Assembly (NCBI RefSeq): GCF_041435495.1
Contig: NZ_CP108644.1
Location: 5,131,501-5,195,500 of the forward strand
Origin: Streptomyces sp. NBC_01116
GTDB lineage: Bacteria; Actinomycetota; Actinomycetes; Streptomycetales; Streptomycetaceae
Direction of reading: 5' to 3'
Length of the DNA: 64,000 nucleotides
The notes beneath the pieces are model-generated. The model did no database searches, had not been told where the DNA came from, and was given only the letters and a program-made list of their open reading frames with translations. This document shows positions 41,545-54,080 of the stretch, one piece after another; positions within the stretch are counted from its first letter, which is position 1; the number at the start of each line of letters is the position of its first letter. The position numbers and the translations under genes were made by a program.

Positions 41545-44500
41545 TTGGCCGCCTCGCGCAACGCCTCGACCGCGAATACGAACAACGGTGCCAGCACCGC
41601 CCCGCTGCGCATCTCCTTTGCAAAGATCAAGGAGCCCCTCGAGGTTCCGAACCTCCTCGCGCTGCAGACCGAGAGCTTTGACTGGCTCCTCGGCAACGCC
41701 GCCTGGAAGGCTCGCGTCGAGGCTGCTCTGGACAGTGGACAAGACGTCCCCACCAAGTCCGGCCTGGAGGAGATCTTCGAGGAGATCTCACCGATCGAGG
41801 ACTTCTCCGGGTCGATGTCGCTTACGTTCCGCGACCACCGCTTCGAGCCCCCGAAGAACTCGATCGACGAGTGCAAGGAGCGCGACTTCACGTTCGCCGC
41901 GCCGCTCTTCGTCACGGCAGAGTTCACCAACAACGAGACCGGCGAGATCAAGTCCCAGACGGTCTTCATGGGCGACTTCCCGCTCATGACCAACAAGGGC
42001 ACCTTCGTCATCAACGGCACCGAGCGTGTCGTCGTGTCGCAGCTGGTCCGCTCGCCGGGTGTCTACTTCGACTCCTCCATCGACAAGACGTCCGACAAGG
42101 ACATCTTCTCCGCCAAGATCATCCCCTCCCGGGGTGCCTGGCTGGAGATGGAGATCGACAAGCGCGACATGGTCGGTGTCCGCATCGACCGCAAGCGCAA
42201 GCAGTCCGTCACCGTCCTCCTCAAGGCTCTCGGCTGGACGACCGAGCAGATCCTCGAAGAGTTCGGCGAGTACGAGTCGATGCGCGCCACCCTGGAGAAG
42301 GACCACACCCAGGGCCAGGACGACGCGCTGCTCGACATCTACCGCAAGCTGCGTCCGGGCGAGCCGCCGACCCGCGAGGCCGCTCAGACGCTGCTCGAGA
42401 ACCTCTACTTCAACCCGAAGCGCTACGACCTCGCGAAGGTCGGCCGCTACAAGGTGAACAAGAAGCTCGGCGCCGATGAGCCGCTGGACGCCGGGGTGCT
42501 CACCACCGACGACGTCATCGCGACCATCAAGTACCTGGTCAAGCTGCACGCCGGTGAGACCGAGACGACCGGTGAGTCGGGTCGCGAGATCGTCGTCGAG
42601 ACCGACGACATCGACCACTTCGGCAACCGTCGTCTGCGCAACGTCGGCGAGCTCATCCAGAACCAGGTCCGTACGGGCCTGGCGCGGATGGAGCGCGTCG
42701 TGCGTGAGCGCATGACCACCCAGGACGTCGAGGCGATCACGCCGCAGACCCTGATCAACATCCGGCCGGTCGTCGCCTCCATCAAGGAGTTCTTCGGCAC
42801 CAGCCAGCTGTCGCAGTTCATGGACCAGAACAACCCGCTGTCGGGTCTCACCCACAAGCGCCGCCTGTCGGCTCTCGGCCCGGGTGGTCTCTCCCGTGAG
42901 CGGGCCGGCTTCGAGGTCCGCGACGTGCACCCGTCCCACTACGGACGCATGTGCCCGATCGAGACCCCCGAAGGCCCGAACATCGGTCTGATCGGTTCGC
43001 TCGCCTCGTACGGCCGCGTCAACGCGTTCGGCTTCATCGAGACGCCGTACCGCAAGGTCGTCGACGGCCAGGTCACCGACGACGTCGACTACATCACGGC
43101 CGACGAGGAGGACCGCTTCGTCATCGCCCAGGCGAACGCGACGCTCTCCGACGAGCTGCGCTTCACCGAGCCCCGCGTCCTGGTCCGCCGTCGTGGCGGA
43201 GAGGTCGACTACGTGCCCGGCACGGACGTCGACTACATGGACGTCTCGCCGCGCCAGATGGTGTCCGTCGCCACCGCGATGATCCCCTTCCTGGAGCACG
43301 ACGACGCCAACCGTGCCCTCATGGGCGCGAACATGATGCGCCAGGCGGTGCCGCTCATCAAGTCCGAGGCCCCGCTGGTCGGCACCGGCATGGAGTACCG
43401 CTGCGCCACCGACGCCGGTGACGTCCTCAAGGCGGAGAAGGACGGTGTGGTCCAGGAGGTCTCCGCGGACTACATCACCGTCACGAACGACGACGGCACG
43501 TACACCACGTACCGCATCGCCAAGTTCATGCGCTCCAACCAGGGCACCTCGGTCAACCAGAAGGTCGTCGTCTCCGAGGGCGACCGGATCGTCGCCGACC
43601 AGGTGCTCGCCGACGGACCGGCCACCGAGAACGGTGAGATGGCCCTCGGCAAGAACCTGCTCGTGGCGTTCATGCCGTGGGAGGGTCACAACTACGAGGA
43701 CGCGATCATCCTGTCGCAGCGCCTCGTGCAGGACGACGTCCTCTCCTCGATCCACATCGAGGAGCACGAGGTCGACGCCCGTGACACCAAGCTCGGCCCG
43801 GAGGAGATCACCCGGGACATCCCGAACGTCTCCGAAGAGGTCCTCGCCGACCTCGACGAGCGCGGCATCATCCGGATCGGTGCCGAGGTCGTCGCCGGCG
43901 ACATCCTCGTCGGCAAGGTCACGCCCAAGGGCGAGACCGAGCTGACCCCCGAGGAGCGCCTGCTCCGCGCGATCTTCGGTGAGAAGGCGCGCGAAGTGCG
44001 CGACACCTCGCTGAAGGTGCCGCACGGTGAGATCGGCAAGGTCATCGGCGTCCGCGTCTTCGACCGCGAAGAGGGCGACGAGCTGCCGCCGGGCGTGAAC
44101 CAGCTGGTCCGCGTCTACGTCGCGCAGAAGCGCAAGATCACCGATGGTGACAAGCTCGCCGGCCGTCACGGCAACAAGGGCGTCATCTCCAAGATCCTGC
44201 CGATCGAGGACATGCCGTTCCTGGAGGACGGCACCCCGGTCGACATCATCCTCAACCCGCTGGGTGTCCCGTCCCGAATGAACCCGGGACAGGTCCTGGA
44301 GATCCACCTCGGCTGGCTCGCCAGCCGCGGCTGGGACGTCTCCGGCCTCGGTGACGAGTGGGCCCAGCGCCTGCAGGCCATCGGCGCCGACCAGGTCGCC
44401 CCCGGCACCAACGTCGCCACGCCCGTCTTCGACGGTGCGCGCGAGGACGAGATCACCGGCCTCTTCCAGGCCACGATCCCCAACCGCGACGGCGACCGCC

Positions 44501-45030
44501 TGGTCCAGCCCTCCGGCAAGGCCCAGCTCTACGACGGCCGCTCCGGCGAGCCGTTCCCGGACCCGGTCTCGGTCGGGTTCATGTACATCCTCAAGCTGCA
44601 CCACCTGGTCGACGACAAGCTGCACGCGCGTTCGACCGGCCCGTACTCCATGATCACCCAGCAGCCGCTGGGTGGTAAGGCACAGTTCGGTGGTCAGCGC
44701 TTCGGTGAGATGGAGGTGTGGGCCCTTGAGGCTTACGGCGCCGCATACGCCCTCCAGGAGCTCCTGACGATCAAGTCCGACGACGTGACCGGCCGCGTGA
44801 AGGTCTACGAGGCCATCGTCAAGGGCGAGAACATCCCCGAGCCCGGCATTCCCGAGTCCTTCAAGGTGCTCATCAAGGAAATGCAGTCGCTCTGCCTCAA
44901 CGTGGAGGTGCTGTCCTCGGACGGCATGTCCATCGAGATGCGCGACACGGACGAGGACGTCTTCCGCGCGGCGGAGGAACTCGGTATCGACCTGTCCCGG
45001 CGCGAGCCGAGCAGCGTCGAAGAGGTCTGA
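41545..45030 (+). CDS. rpoB: DNA-directed RNA polymerase subunit beta
   Basis: 1161 aa. The rifampicin region (GTSQLSQFMDQNNPLS, then LTHKRRLSALGPGG) carries sensitive-type residues at the positions of E. coli Ser531 and His526. Further landmarks are the GEKAREVRDTSLKVPHG stretch and KLHHLVDDKLHARSTGPYS near the C-terminus. The start is TTG 41545 with GGAAGGA 7 nt upstream, which gives the length I recall for Streptomyces RpoB; a GTG at 41473 in frame would add a non-conserved leader. Forms the catalytic core with rpoC, 98 bp downstream. Confidence 0.97.
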   Translation: MAASRNASTANTNNGASTAPLRISFAKIKEPLEVPNLLALQTESFDWLLGNAAWKARVEAALDSGQDVPTKSGLEEIFEEISPIEDFSGSMSLTFRDHRFEPPKNSIDECKERDFTFAAPLFVTAEFTNNETGEIKSQTVFMGDFPLMTNKGTFVINGTERVVVSQLVRSPGVYFDSSIDKTSDKDIFSAKIIPSRGAWLEMEIDKRDMVGVRIDRKRKQSVTVLLKALGWTTEQILEEFGEYESMRATLEKDHTQGQDDALLDIYRKLRPGEPPTREAAQTLLENLYFNPKRYDLAKVGRYKVNKKLGADEPLDAGVLTTDDVIATIKYLVKLHAGETETTGESGREIVVETDDIDHFGNRRLRNVGELIQNQVRTGLARMERVVRERMTTQDVEAITPQTLINIRPVVASIKEFFGTSQLSQFMDQNNPLSGLTHKRRLSALGPGGLSRERAGFEVRDVHPSHYGRMCPIETPEGPNIGLIGSLASYGRVNAFGFIETPYRKVVDGQVTDDVDYITADEEDRFVIAQANATLSDELRFTEPRVLVRRRGGEVDYVPGTDVDYMDVSPRQMVSVATAMIPFLEHDDANRALMGANMMRQAVPLIKSEAPLVGTGMEYRCATDAGDVLKAEKDGVVQEVSADYITVTNDDGTYTTYRIAKFMRSNQGTSVNQKVVVSEGDRIVADQVLADGPATENGEMALGKNLLVAFMPWEGHNYEDAIILSQRLVQDDVLSSIHIEEHEVDARDTKLGPEEITRDIPNVSEEVLADLDERGIIRIGAEVVAGDILVGKVTPKGETELTPEERLLRAIFGEKAREVRDTSLKVPHGEIGKVIGVRVFDREEGDELPPGVNQLVRVYVAQKRKITDGDKLAGRHGNKGVISKILPIEDMPFLEDGTPVDIILNPLGVPSRMNPGQVLEIHLGWLASRGWDVSGLGDEWAQRLQAIGADQVAPGTNVATPVFDGAREDEITGLFQATIPNRDGDRLVQPSGKAQLYDGRSGEPFPDPVSVGFMYILKLHHLVDDKLHARSTGPYSMITQQPLGGKAQFGGQRFGEMEVWALEAYGAAYALQELLTIKSDDVTGRVKVYEAIVKGENIPEPGIPESFKVLIKEMQSLCLNVEVLSSDGMSIEMRDTDEDVFRAAEELGIDLSRREPSSVEEV

Positions 45031-45128
45031 CGGGCCGGCCGGCCGCCTCATCCCGAGGCGGCCGGCCCTCCCCGGACCCGTTCAGACCATTGATTGAGAC
45101 GAGACCCCGAAAGAGGGATTGACGACAA

Positions 45129-49028
<3,900 letters not shown>

Positions 49029-49054
49029 GCGCGTGCTCGTCGCAGAGACGACCT

Positions 49055-49093
49055 GAGGGCGGTCACCCCGTACACAACGGGGTGGCCGCCCTC
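49055..49093. terminator. Bidirectional terminator between rpoC and the tail module
   Basis: GAGGGCGGTCACCCCG (49055-49070) pairs with CGGGGTGGCCGCCCTC (49078-49093) over 16 bp with one wobble, loop of 7 nt. It sits between two convergent transcription units, rpoC and the leftward holin genes. Confidence 0.88.
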
Positions 49094-49116
49094 CGGCGTG
49101 TGCGGGGGCGGGCCGT

Positions 49117-49377
49117 TCAGCGGATCGTCTCCCACACGGCGATGGCGACCCCGGCGGTCGCGGTGAGCGCGGCGATGCTCGCCAGGGGCCAGCGGGACCG
49201 CTCCAGCAGGTCGAGGCGGGCCTCGTGGTCGGCGAGCTGCTTGTCGGTCTGGTCGCTGCGCTGCACCAGGAGGGCGAGCTGCCCGTCGGCGCGGGCGAAG
49301 CCGGCCTCCAGGCTGCCGCGCATCCGCTCCAGCTCCAGGGCGACGGCCACCGGGTTGTTCGGGTCGGTATCGGTCAT
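49117..49377 (-). CDS. Coiled-coil/single-helix membrane protein (XhlA-like, holin partner)
   Basis: 86 aa. An N-terminal charged helix with heptad pattern (LERMRGSLEAGFARADGQLA, then RSDQTDKQLADHEARLDLLE) and one C-terminal membrane helix (LASIAALTATAGVAIAVW). The layout resembles XhlA-type proteins that assist holins. It overlaps the preceding holin gene by 4 bp and is the last gene of the module. Confidence 0.72.
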   Translation of the reverse strand: MTDTDPNNPVAVALELERMRGSLEAGFARADGQLALLVQRSDQTDKQLADHEARLDLLERSRWPLASIAALTATAGVAIAVWETIR

Positions 49378-49601
49378 GGGCGGCCCTCCGGCGGTTCGGT
49401 GCGCAGCCAGGCCGGCAGCAGGTTCTGGACGCCCGGCAGGGCCATCACCCGGGTCACCGCCCCCGCGACGGCCAGGGCCCCGGCGACCCGGGGCAGGGTC
49501 GCGGGGACACCGGACGCGTCCACGAGTGCGGGCAGGAGCACGGCAAGGGCGAGGGCCGTCTGCAGGACGGTACGGGCGGTACGCCGGGCGGCGTCGGACA
49601 T
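49374..49601 (-). CDS. Putative holin
   Basis: 75 aa with two membrane helices (about 12-28 and 36-52), positive N-terminus and short charged ends, and located straight after the lysin gene. Holins form lesions in the cell membrane that let the amidase reach the wall. No sequence family can be assigned by eye; call rests on size, topology and position. Confidence 0.7.
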   Translation of the reverse strand: MSDAARRTARTVLQTALALAVLLPALVDASGVPATLPRVAGALAVAGAVTRVMALPGVQNLLPAWLRTEPPEGRP

Positions 49602-49620
49602 GGCAGGCTCCTCAACTCGG

Positions 49621-50562
49621 TTACGGCGCCTTCGTGGTGTACGGGACCTTCAGCGCGTTCCAGGACGTGCGGCCCGGCCAGCCGTCGGCCTCCGCGCCGC
49701 GGAAGCCGAGCTTGCGCTGCCACGCGGCGTACGAGCGGCGGTCGGCCTCGGTCCAGCGGGGGCCGGGGCCGACGGCGTACGTGGCGCACCCCTCGGCGGC
49801 CAGCCGACGGCCCATCGCGGTGACCACGGGGGAGCTGGGGCGGGCGGTGAAGAAGGAGGCCCCGGGGAAGGGCTGGTAGCGGGAGGTGGCGGGGACACCG
49901 GGCTTCGAGGGCGGGGCGGTGGGCCCGGTCGGGGTGCCGCCGGCCGGGGCGGCCAGGCGGGTGCTGACGCGGGTGCGCATCGACGGCATGGTGAAGCCGC
50001 GCGGGTCGATCTTCGCCGCCGACCACTCCGCGTGGCCGATGACGGAGCGGGCGCTCCAGCCGTGGGCCCGGCAGATCGCGGCCGACGCGCGTTCGATCGC
50101 GTCGAGCTGGGCGGCGGGCCAGGGGTCCCGGCCGTCGCCGAGGTTGACGCACTCGAAGCCGTAGAAGCGGGCGTTGCCGTCGACGGCTCCCGCGCTGCCG
50201 TCATGGGCGCGCGGGGCGGGCGGCCGGTCGCCGTAGCCCTCCGCGACGACGCGCCGGAGCACGTCCGGGTCGCCGCCGCCCGCGTGGTTGGCGCGGCCGG
50301 CCGAGATCAGGTGGACCGTGCCCGCCTTGTCGATGACGCCGTGGCAGAGCGGGCCGGGCAGCGAGGCGTAGCCGTCGCGGCAGAGGGCGACGGAGGCGGC
50401 GCTCCCGCTGCTCACGGTGTGGTGGATCATCACCCCGTTCACGGGGCCCCAGGCGCCCATGTGGTTGCGGTCGTGGGTGCGCCAGCCCGGGTGCTCGACG
50501 ACGGTGACGCCTTCGGCGTGCAGCGCGGCGAGCAGCCGGTCGGCGGTGAGTGGTGTGGCCAC
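49621..50562 (-). CDS. N-acetylmuramoyl-L-alanine amidase endolysin with C-terminal wall-binding domain
   Basis: 313 aa. PGRP/Amidase_2 domain in residues about 20-190: zinc ligands His47 or 48 (GVMIHHTVSSG), His177 (IGHAEW) and Asp186 (AAKIDP); it would cut the bond between MurNAc and the L-Ala stem. A Thr/Pro linker (190-215) leads to a C-terminal domain with GRRLAAEGC and WQRKLGFRGAEADGWPG, a Streptomyces peptidoglycan-binding repeat. GTG start at 50562 with GGAAGGA upstream. Belongs to the lysis cassette with the two membrane proteins downstream. Confidence 0.92.
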   Translation of the reverse strand: MATPLTADRLLAALHAEGVTVVEHPGWRTHDRNHMGAWGPVNGVMIHHTVSSGSAASVALCRDGYASLPGPLCHGVIDKAGTVHLISAGRANHAGGGDPDVLRRVVAEGYGDRPPAPRAHDGSAGAVDGNARFYGFECVNLGDGRDPWPAAQLDAIERASAAICRAHGWSARSVIGHAEWSAAKIDPRGFTMPSMRTRVSTRLAAPAGGTPTGPTAPPSKPGVPATSRYQPFPGASFFTARPSSPVVTAMGRRLAAEGCATYAVGPGPRWTEADRRSYAAWQRKLGFRGAEADGWPGRTSWNALKVPYTTKAP

Positions 50563-50606
50563 GGGTGGCGGTCCTTCCGGTGTGCGGGAACGGGTACGGG
50601 GCCGGA

Positions 50607-50657
50607 CCCGCCGAGCCCCGTACCGGGTGGTGCGGGGTCGGTACGGGGCTCGGCGGG
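50607..50657. terminator. 18-bp hairpin between fibre and lysin genes
   Basis: CCCGCCGAGCCCCGTACC (50607-50624) and its perfect complement at 50640-50657 enclose a 15-nt loop. It lies right after the fibre gene in the reading direction, so it may reduce read-through from structural to lysis genes. Confidence 0.75.
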
Positions 50658-50675
50658 CGGGCCCGGGGTGTGGGG

Positions 50676-52142
50676 TCAGGACAGGGCGGCCCAGATGGCG
50701 TTGGAGTCGGCGACGACGGTGTTCTGGACGCTCGGGTTGAAGCTGGTGGGCAGTGAGGTCTGGCCGGTGACGCCGAGGCGGCCGTGCCGGACGAAGAACC
50801 CCGGCATCCGGGCGCTGCCGCCCGGGGCCTGGCCCACGCTGGCGCCGCGCAGGAAGGCGGGGCCGGCGTTGGCGGGGTTGGGGCCGTTGATCACCAGGCC
50901 CACCCAGTAGTTGCCCGGGGCCGCGTTGTACTGGACGGTGAGCGGGCAGATCACCGTCTGGCCCTCGGTCTTGGGGATCAGCGTGTTCAGCGAGGCGGTC
51001 ACTCCGACGCGGACCCCGGCGCTCGTGTAGAGCCCCGCGTAGGAGGCGGCCCCCAGGGTGTTGCCTCCGTACCCCGGGACGTAGAAGGCGATGTTCTTCA
51101 CCAGCTTGGGTGCGTGCAGCGGGATGCCGATGAGGTAGACCCAGCCGTTGATGCAGTACTGCGGGGTGGAGGCGGAACCGCACGCGGGGTCGAAGGCCCA
51201 CCCGGCGAACCCGACGGCGGACGGGGACCAGGTCCCGGCCGGGGCGACCGTGTCCACGTAGCCCCGGCGGGTGAGGTGGTCGTCGGTGGCGGGGGCGGCC
51301 TTCGTGGCAGGCGGCGCGACGAAGGTCTTCGCGCCGGCGATGCTCTGGTCGCCGGTGAGCAGCACCGCGTCGCCGCTCGCCACGGCCGAGACGTCGGACG
51401 CGGTCAGTACGACCGGGCCGGTGCGTCCGTTGACCGAGGTGACGGGGGAGCCGTCGATGGCCAGATAGCGGGCGTCGCCCGCCGCCTGGGACAGGGCGCC
51501 CACGTCGGTTGCGGCGAGGAGCACGTCGCCGGTCTGGCCGTTGACCGAGGCCACGGTGCCGCCGCCGGCCGGGAGCTGGGCGGCCGGGACCAGGCCGTCG
51601 GCGCCGAGGGCCGCGACACCGCCGGGGGCGCCGACGCGGTCGGCGGCGACGGCGGAGACGTCGGCGGCGTTCAGGACGATGTCCGGGACGGCCTTCCCGT
51701 TGACGGAGTGGACGGTTCCGGCGGGGCCGGCCGGACCCTGCGGGCCCAGCTCGCCCGGCGGCCCCGCGGGGCCGGGTACGGCGACGTACTGCGGGGTGGC
51801 CGGGTCGGCCGGGGCGATGTCGGCGAGGTCCACGGTGGGATGGCCGGCGCTCAGCGCGATCTGGTAGCCACGGCTGCCGCGGCCGAGGCCGGAGAGCCGC
51901 TCGGTGACGGTGTACGTCCACACCGCCGGGTTCCAGCCGGGGCCGTCGGTGGCGGGCAGCACGACCTGGAGCCGGCCCTCGGCGTCGAGGGTGGCGCGGG
52001 TGGGGCCGCCCAGGAAGAGGTCCTCCCCGGCGTGGGTGAGCAGCGCGGGCGGACGGAAGTCGACGGTGCCGCTCATGGGGCGGCCGTCGGGGGTGAGGTA
52101 GCGGGCGGTGACGGTGACGGTCGGGATGCTCGGTGGCAGCAC
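50676..52142 (-). CDS. Tail fibre protein with collagen-like segment and SVNG repeats
   Basis: 488 aa. The N-terminal domain is about 130 residues. Then a collagen-like stretch GPAGPPGELGPQGPAGPAG, four copies of the SVNGxxGxVxLxAxDV motif (near 145, 195, 235 and so on) which form trimeric beta-structures in phage fibres, and a C-terminal receptor-like beta-rich domain with a Gly/Asn-rich surface (PGNYWVGLVINGPNP). Such proteins recognise the target cell. GTG start with AAGGAG upstream. Confidence 0.86.
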   Translation of the reverse strand: MLPPSIPTVTVTARYLTPDGRPMSGTVDFRPPALLTHAGEDLFLGGPTRATLDAEGRLQVVLPATDGPGWNPAVWTYTVTERLSGLGRGSRGYQIALSAGHPTVDLADIAPADPATPQYVAVPGPAGPPGELGPQGPAGPAGTVHSVNGKAVPDIVLNAADVSAVAADRVGAPGGVAALGADGLVPAAQLPAGGGTVASVNGQTGDVLLAATDVGALSQAAGDARYLAIDGSPVTSVNGRTGPVVLTASDVSAVASGDAVLLTGDQSIAGAKTFVAPPATKAAPATDDHLTRRGYVDTVAPAGTWSPSAVGFAGWAFDPACGSASTPQYCINGWVYLIGIPLHAPKLVKNIAFYVPGYGGNTLGAASYAGLYTSAGVRVGVTASLNTLIPKTEGQTVICPLTVQYNAAPGNYWVGLVINGPNPANAGPAFLRGASVGQAPGGSARMPGFFVRHGRLGVTGQTSLPTSFNPSVQNTVVADSNAIWAALS

Positions 52143-52245
52143 GGGGGCTCCTTGGGTGAGGTGGGCGGCCCGTCCGGCTGGGCGTGACGGGTGTCCGGCC
52201 GGGGGCGGGCGTGGTTCGGTGGGGCGGATGCGGTTCGGGGAGGGG

Positions 52246-52962
52246 TCAGGACTCCAGGCCGTACAGCGCCAGGGGGCGGCAGCGGATCGTGGTGCCGGGG
52301 GTGGTGACCCTGGCCTGGATCTCGAACGTCACCGTCGCCCCGTAGTCCGCCGTCATCCGTTCCGTGATCACCAGCCCCGCCCCCGGCCCGCCGACCGGGC
52401 CCACCTGGTCGCCGTCCACGAGGAGCCGTACCTCGCCGCCCGCGCCGCCCTCCGCGGCGATCCGGCAGTGCAGCCGGGGGTGCTGGACGAGGCCGGGGCC
52501 CCGGTGGAGCGTGGTCCAGTCGGTGGCGCCGGTGGACTCCCAGCGGGCCGTGTCGACGGGGGCCGGGAGCGCGAACGGGATGTAGGGGCGGGCGAGGCCG
52601 CCCCGTACGGTGTCGTCGGCGACGACCACGTTGCCCCGGCGGTCCAGGATCTGCACCGCCTGGACCGGCAGCGTGTCGGGCGCCCCGGTCCAGACGGTCA
52701 GCGCCAGCGACCCGTCGTCGCGGCGGACGACCAGCCCCTGCTGCGGGGTGTCCTTGTCCCGGTCGGGCTGGACCCGGCCCAGGTACAGGAGGTCCTGGTC
52801 GCCCGCGGTGCGCACCCGCAGCCGGCCGCGCTCGCCGATGACCACCTCGCCGCCCACGATGCTGTTCTGCGCCGGAGTGGTGTTGGCGCTGCCCATCAAC
52901 TCCCTGACCTGGCGTTCCAGGGCGCGTATGCGGTCGAGCAGATCGGTGGGGATGATCGCCAC
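52246..52962 (-). CDS. Minor tail/baseplate protein
   Basis: 238 aa. N-terminal helix LDRIRALERQVRELMG is coiled-coil-like; the rest is beta-rich with ERGRLRVRTAGDQDLLYLG and a jelly-roll-like region (FALPAPVDTARWESTGATDW). Not named in families I can place with certainty; it lies between the Tal-like protein and the fibre, where the baseplate protein that holds the fibre is expected. GTG start 4 bp from the next stop. Confidence 0.7.
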   Translation of the reverse strand: MAIIPTDLLDRIRALERQVRELMGSANTTPAQNSIVGGEVVIGERGRLRVRTAGDQDLLYLGRVQPDRDKDTPQQGLVVRRDDGSLALTVWTGAPDTLPVQAVQILDRRGNVVVADDTVRGGLARPYIPFALPAPVDTARWESTGATDWTTLHRGPGLVQHPRLHCRIAAEGGAGGEVRLLVDGDQVGPVGGPGAGLVITERMTADYGATVTFEIQARVTTPGTTIRCRPLALYGLES

Positions 52963-52965
52963 GGG

Positions 52966-54072
52966 TCAGGCTCCTTCCAGGTAGAGGACGGCTGTCTCCT
53001 GCTTGGTGCGCTGCGGCGGGGTGACGGCCATGCCGACGATCCGGTAGTGCGCGTCGAGGCCCTCGTGGTGCCACAGGTCGTGGACGCGCAGCCGGATGCG
53101 GGCTCCGAGCAGCGCCGGGGTGAGGTGACCGTCCAGCCGTACGGTCAGCTCCGGGATGACCTCGGGCCGGCGTTGCCGGGACAGCTCGGCGCGGGCCAGC
53201 GAGCGCAGGGTCGCCGTGTCGCTCACCCCGTTGTGGTCGGAGGTGAGTTCCAGCCGGGGCCAGCCCTGGTCGAGCTCGGCGGGGAGTGCCTCGGCGACCG
53301 TCAGCGGCTCGGACTCCTGGGACTGGTCGGTGTTGGCCGACTCGCCCCGGGCCACCCAGACGTTCGCCTGGACGGTCGAGTCGGTGGGCAGGCTGTAGGT
53401 GAGGACGGGCCCGGGATGGTCCAGCACGATGTCGCTGTGGCCGGTCCTGATCTGCGGATGGCCGAGCTGGAGGCGCTTGACCCGGTTGCCGGCCGCGTCC
53501 CGGTAGCAGTGGATGCGCCACTCGAAGCCGTCGTTCAACTGCCCGAGCTTGTCGAGGAGTTCACGGACACGGGCGAGCGCTGAATAGGTGTGGGCGTAGT
53601 CCCGTACGATTCCCGACCGTTCGTGGCCGAGGCTGATGCCGATGTCACCGCCCGGCTGCTCCTGGGCGTGGGCGACGAGCGTGCGGGCGATGTCGAACTG
53701 GTCGAGCCCGGTGCCGGTCAGGTCCTGGCTCAGGATGCGGTGGTCCAGGTAGGAGTCGAAGGTCCCGGCCTGGAACTGCACGGTGAGCCGGCCCTGTTCG
53801 TCGGAGACCGGGGTGCAGGTCCACAGGATGCCGCCCCACCAGATGTCGCCGTCCCGCTCCAGCCAGACCGCGGTGCGGCCGGGCTGGAGCGCGGCCCGGG
53901 CCCGGGCCGCGAGCGCCCCCTCGGGGAGGGGGACGGTGGCGGTGAGGGAGCCCGGTTTGCCGATGAAGTCGTCGAACTTGGTCTCGGTCAGGGGCAGGAC
54001 GTCCAGCAGGCGGTCGGTGCGCAGATCGCAGAAGAGGGCCCGGTAGACGGGGTCGGGGGAGGTACGGCTCAT
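52966..54072 (-). CDS. Tail-associated (Tal/gp37-like) baseplate protein
   Basis: 368 aa. N-terminal beta-sandwich pieces (RALFCDLRTDRLLDVLPLTE) and later domain order fit the siphophage baseplate hub family related to ReqiPepy6 Gp37 and T4 gp27: WLERDGDIWWGGILWT near 110 and the long central helix with NDGFEWRIHCYRDAAGN. Central hub binding the Dit ring and contacting the cell wall. ATG start, 3 bp beyond the next gene's stop. Confidence 0.8.
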   Translation of the reverse strand: MSRTSPDPVYRALFCDLRTDRLLDVLPLTETKFDDFIGKPGSLTATVPLPEGALAARARAALQPGRTAVWLERDGDIWWGGILWTCTPVSDEQGRLTVQFQAGTFDSYLDHRILSQDLTGTGLDQFDIARTLVAHAQEQPGGDIGISLGHERSGIVRDYAHTYSALARVRELLDKLGQLNDGFEWRIHCYRDAAGNRVKRLQLGHPQIRTGHSDIVLDHPGPVLTYSLPTDSTVQANVWVARGESANTDQSQESEPLTVAEALPAELDQGWPRLELTSDHNGVSDTATLRSLARAELSRQRRPEVIPELTVRLDGHLTPALLGARIRLRVHDLWHHEGLDAHYRIVGMAVTPPQRTKQETAVLYLEGA

Positions 54073-54080
54073 CGGCTGCC

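Noticed and set aside
41788..45051. A 1087-aa reading frame opposite rpoB, and a similar 1208-aa one opposite rpoC (45048-48674)
   Set aside because: These are mirror frames of high-GC coding DNA with third-position bias; they have no family patterns and rpoB/rpoC are certain.
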